The notes beneath the pieces are model-generated. The model worked only from the letters and a program-made list of their open reading frames with translations, was not told where the DNA came from and did no database searches. 64,000 nt of DNA from Cyanobium sp. AMD-g (GTDB taxonomy: Bacteria > Cyanobacteriota > Cyanobacteriia > PCC-6307 > Cyanobiaceae): contig NZ_JAGQCW010000003.1 of assembly GCF_024346395.1 (NCBI RefSeq), forward strand, positions 62,001-126,000, given 5' to 3'. Positions 61,651 through 64,000 of this stretch are shown piece after piece. How positions within the stretch are numbered: position 1 is the first letter of the stretch; every line of letters starts with the position of its first letter. A program made the position numbers and the translations under genes.

Positions 61651-61929
61651 ATGAGCCAGATCCCCGACCACGCTCCCCGAACCGTGAGCATCGAGAACCA
61701 GATGCCGGAGGACCTCTTCGAGGCCATGCGGGAGTTCATCCGGGTGCACCCCCAGTGGGATCAGTACCGGCTGATGCAGGCCGCCCTGGCCGGTTTTCTG
61801 TTCCAGCACGCCAGCCATGACCGGGCCGTGGCCCGCCACTACCTCGATGGGCTGTTCCGGCGGGAGCCCGCCCCGGCGGAACAGACGCCTTCTAGGGTGG
61901 TTTCAGACTGTCTCGATCCTTCCTCTTGA
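61651..61929 (+). CDS. DUF2811 protein
   Basis: The ATG at 61651 gives 92 residues of the cyanobacterial DUF2811 family: [40 protein letters not shown], then [13 protein letters not shown]. Function unknown; an all-helical small protein. The ATG at 61624 adds nine non-conserved residues. Its TGA overlaps the TTG start of leuC (TTGA), so it is translated together with leuCD. Confidence 0.85.
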   Translation: MSQIPDHAPRTVSIENQMPEDLFEAMREFIRVHPQWDQYRLMQAALAGFLFQHASHDRAVARHYLDGLFRREPAPAEQTPSRVVSDCLDPSS

Positions 61930-63368
61930 GCGCCGGCACCCTCTATGACAAGGTCTGGGAGTTGCACCGGGTCGCTGACCTGCCGGGCGGAGCCACCCAG
62001 CTGTTCATCGGGCTGCACCTGATCCATGAGGTCACCAGCCCCCAGGCCTTCGCCGCCCTGGACGACCTGGGCCTGACCGTGCGTCATCCCGAGCGCACGG
62101 TGGCCACGGTGGACCACATCGTGCCCACCACCTCCCAGGCCCGCCCGTTCGCCGACCCCCTGGCGGAGGCGATGCTGGCCACCCTGGAGGGCAACTGTGC
62201 CCGCCACGGCATCACCCTCCATGGCCTGGGCAGCGGCCGGCAGGGGATCGTCCATGTGATCGCCCCGGAGCTGGGGCTCACCCAGCCCGGCATGACCGTG
62301 GCCTGCGGCGATTCCCACACCTCCACCCACGGCGCCTTCGGTGCCATTGCCTTCGGCATCGGCACCAGCCAGGTGCGCGACGTGCTCGCCAGCCAGAGCC
62401 TGGCGATGGGCAAGCTCAAGGTGCGCCGGATCCGGGTGGATGGGGCCCTGCAGAGCGGCGTCTACGCCAAGGACCTGGTGCTGCACGTGATCCGGACCCT
62501 GGGGGTGAAGGGCGGTGTGGGCTACGCCTACGAGTTCGCCGGGCCGGCGATCGAGGCCCTCTCGATGGAGGAGCGGATGACGCTCTGCAACATGGCCATC
62601 GAGGGCGGGGCGCGCTGCGGCTACGTCAACCCCGACGCCGTCACCTTCGCTTACCTCCAGGGGCGGCCCCATGCCCCCAGCGGCGACGCCTGGGAACGGG
62701 CCGTGGCCTGGTGGAGCGCCCTCGCCTCCGGCCCCGACGCCGTCTTCGACGATGAGGTGGTGTTCGACGCCGCCACGATCGCGCCCACTGTCACCTGGGG
62801 CATCACGCCGGGCCAGGCCATCGGCGTCGATGAAGCCGTGCCCACCCTCGAGCAGACCGACAGCGACGAGCGGCCGATCGCCGAGGAGGCCTACCGCTAC
62901 ATGGATCTGCGCCCCGGGGCGCCGATCGAAGGCCTGCCGGTGGATGTCTGCTTCATCGGCAGCTGCACCAACGGTCGCCTCAGCGATCTGCGGGCCGCCG
63001 CCGCCGTGGCCCGTGGCCGTCACGTGGCCGCCGGCATCAAGGCCTTCGTGGTGCCGGGCAGTGAGCAGGTGGCGGCCGAGGCCGAGGCCGAGGGCCTCGA
63101 TGCGGTGTTCCGCGCCGCCGGCTTCGAGTGGCGCGAACCGGGCTGCTCGATGTGCCTGGCCATGAACCCCGACCGGCTCGAGGGGCGCCAGATCAGCGCC
63201 AGTTCCAGCAACCGCAACTTCAAGGGGCGCCAGGGGTCGGCCACCGGCCGCACCCTGCTGATGAGCCCCGCCATGGTGGCGGCGGCGGCCGTGAGCGGCC
63301 ATGTGGCCGACGTGCGCCGCCTCGTCGCCGCCCCGACGACCCCAGAGCCCGCCAGCACCCGAGCATGA
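61926..63368 (+). CDS. leuC: 3-isopropylmalate dehydratase large subunit
   Basis: LeuC with LeuD isomerises isopropylmalate in leucine synthesis and holds a [4Fe-4S] cluster. The 480-residue protein has [40 protein letters not shown] and the cluster cysteines in [18 protein letters not shown] and [16 protein letters not shown]. The start is a TTG inside TTGA, overlapping the DUF2811 stop. Its stop overlaps the leuD start (ATGA). Confidence 0.96.
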   Translation: MSAGTLYDKVWELHRVADLPGGATQLFIGLHLIHEVTSPQAFAALDDLGLTVRHPERTVATVDHIVPTTSQARPFADPLAEAMLATLEGNCARHGITLHGLGSGRQGIVHVIAPELGLTQPGMTVACGDSHTSTHGAFGAIAFGIGTSQVRDVLASQSLAMGKLKVRRIRVDGALQSGVYAKDLVLHVIRTLGVKGGVGYAYEFAGPAIEALSMEERMTLCNMAIEGGARCGYVNPDAVTFAYLQGRPHAPSGDAWERAVAWWSALASGPDAVFDDEVVFDAATIAPTVTWGITPGQAIGVDEAVPTLEQTDSDERPIAEEAYRYMDLRPGAPIEGLPVDVCFIGSCTNGRLSDLRAAAAVARGRHVAAGIKAFVVPGSEQVAAEAEAEGLDAVFRAAGFEWREPGCSMCLAMNPDRLEGRQISASSSNRNFKGRQGSATGRTLLMSPAMVAAAAVSGHVADVRRLVAAPTTPEPASTRA

Positions 63369-63997
63369 GCGCCACCCCTTTTCCGGCCGGCCCGATTCAG
63401 CGCTACGCAGGCCGCGCCGTCGTCGTGACCGGCGACGACATCGACACCGACCGGATCATCCCGGCCCGCTACCTGAAGTGCGTCACCTTCGACGGTCTGG
63501 CGGAGGGCGTCTTCGCCGATGACCGCAGCGAGTTGGCGGGCGATCATCCCTTCGACCGGGCCGAGAACCAGGGCGCCGCGATTCTCGTGGTGAACCGCAA
63601 CTTCGGCTGCGGCTCCAGCCGCGAGCACGCCCCCCAGGCACTGATGCGCTGGGGTCTGCGGGCGGTGATCGGCGAAAGCTTTGCCGAGATCTTCTTCGGC
63701 AACTGCCTGGCCCTGGGAATCCCCTGTCTCAGCGCAGACCACGACGCCGTGCTGGCCCTGCAGGCCGCCATTGCTGCCCATCCCGGCGCCGTTCTCCAGC
63801 TCGATCTGGAGCCACCCAAGGTGACCCTCGAGGCCGGCAGCGAGGTTCTGGAATGGCCGCTGACCCTGGCGGCCGGCCCGCGCCGCATGCTGGTGAGCGG
63901 CGAATGGAACGGCACTGCCCAGCTGGTGGCCCATGACGCCGAACTGCGGGCCATCGCCAGCCGGCTTCCCTACCTGAACGCGTTCGCGGCGGCCTAG
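63365..63997 (+). CDS. leuD: 3-isopropylmalate dehydratase small subunit
   Basis: LeuD completes the heterodimer with LeuC and brings the substrate-binding loop. The 210-residue protein has [40 protein letters not shown] and [20 protein letters not shown], all diagnostic. The ATG overlaps the leuC stop. The gene ends three bases before the end of the window and is complete. Confidence 0.95.
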   Translation: MSATPFPAGPIQRYAGRAVVVTGDDIDTDRIIPARYLKCVTFDGLAEGVFADDRSELAGDHPFDRAENQGAAILVVNRNFGCGSSREHAPQALMRWGLRAVIGESFAEIFFGNCLALGIPCLSADHDAVLALQAAIAAHPGAVLQLDLEPPKVTLEAGSEVLEWPLTLAAGPRRMLVSGEWNGTAQLVAHDAELRAIASRLPYLNAFAAA

Positions 63998-64000
63998 AAG

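Noticed and set aside
1-64000. CRISPR array, rRNA genes or toxin-antitoxin and restriction systems
   Set aside because: No regularly spaced repeats, rRNA sequence or matching protein motifs were found.

Overview
The window looks like a chromosomal segment of a GC-rich picocyanobacterium of the Cyanobium / freshwater Synechococcus type. Supporting genes are oxygenic-phototroph or cyanobacterial ones: psbK, the Mg-chelatase subunit chlD, an apocarotenoid-type carotenoid oxygenase, an NtcA-type promoter in front of amt, and several cyanobacterial DUF families (DUF3155, DUF3181, DUF2811, DUF4079, DUF1997). Genes are densely packed, and stop and start codons often overlap. No rRNA, CRISPR array, integrase or intact insertion sequence was seen. 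The species assignment is inference.

Layout. 1-5.6 kb is an AT-rich surface-polysaccharide island. It holds a partial gene, an FkbM-like methyltransferase gene, a full gmd, a decayed stretch, a GT90 glycosyltransferase gene and a second, truncated gmd beside yvcK. 5.6-17.9 kb is GC-rich core: yvcK, a Mla-type ABC ATPase and MCE protein, chlD, folK, a Nudix hydrolase, photolyase, a DegT aminotransferase with a thioredoxin-like protein, a lipoprotein, a phosphopantetheinyl transferase and fabI. At 17.9-18.9 and 22.7-23.5 kb, single AT-rich glycosyltransferase genes sit among core genes (carbonic anhydrase, hisB, carotenoid oxygenase, a Nif11 peptide, a YciI protein). 23.6-33 kb carries rdgB, a phosphohexomutase, a TM0106-type nuclease, ygfZ, pyrE, a CAU tRNA, a PKHD dioxygenase, a CNNM/CorC transporter and a Gfo/Idh oxidoreductase. 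33-41 kb holds a large GH15/phosphorylase-kinase-like protein, a WecG/TagA transferase, psbK, tgt, cobS, a histidine kinase and a DUF3155 protein. 41-46 kb holds an esterase, purH, DUF4079, DUF1997 and ispH. 46-52 kb is a looser accessory stretch with a two-component pair (LuxR-type regulator and MASE1-CHASE kinase) and a PrsW-like membrane protease. 52-64 kb is core again: amt, sfsA, murJ, tRNA-Arg, glyA, a MraY/WecA-family transferase, cinA, DUF2811, leuC and leuD.

How the genes fit together. Envelope functions recur: GDP-fucose-type sugar supply (gmd), several glycosyltransferases, a polyprenyl-phosphate sugar-phosphate transferase, WecG, MurJ and Mla/MCE lipid transport. Nitrogen control is visible at amt through an NtcA box spaced 22 bp from a -10. 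Housekeeping anabolism is represented by fabI, hisB, purH, pyrE, leuCD, folK, ispH, glyA and cobS.

The strongest unusual observations are: the two gmd copies, whose shared segment ends at the same codon where base composition changes; a tgt gene with no ATG, GTG or TTG at its expected start; a 12-bp inverted repeat covering both stop codons of wecG-like and psbK; hairpin-rich leaders before the DUF3155 gene and before DUF2811-leuCD; and a 20-bp tandem repeat upstream of the two-component operon. No clearly new multi-gene system was identified. All assignments rest on reading the sequence without database searches.
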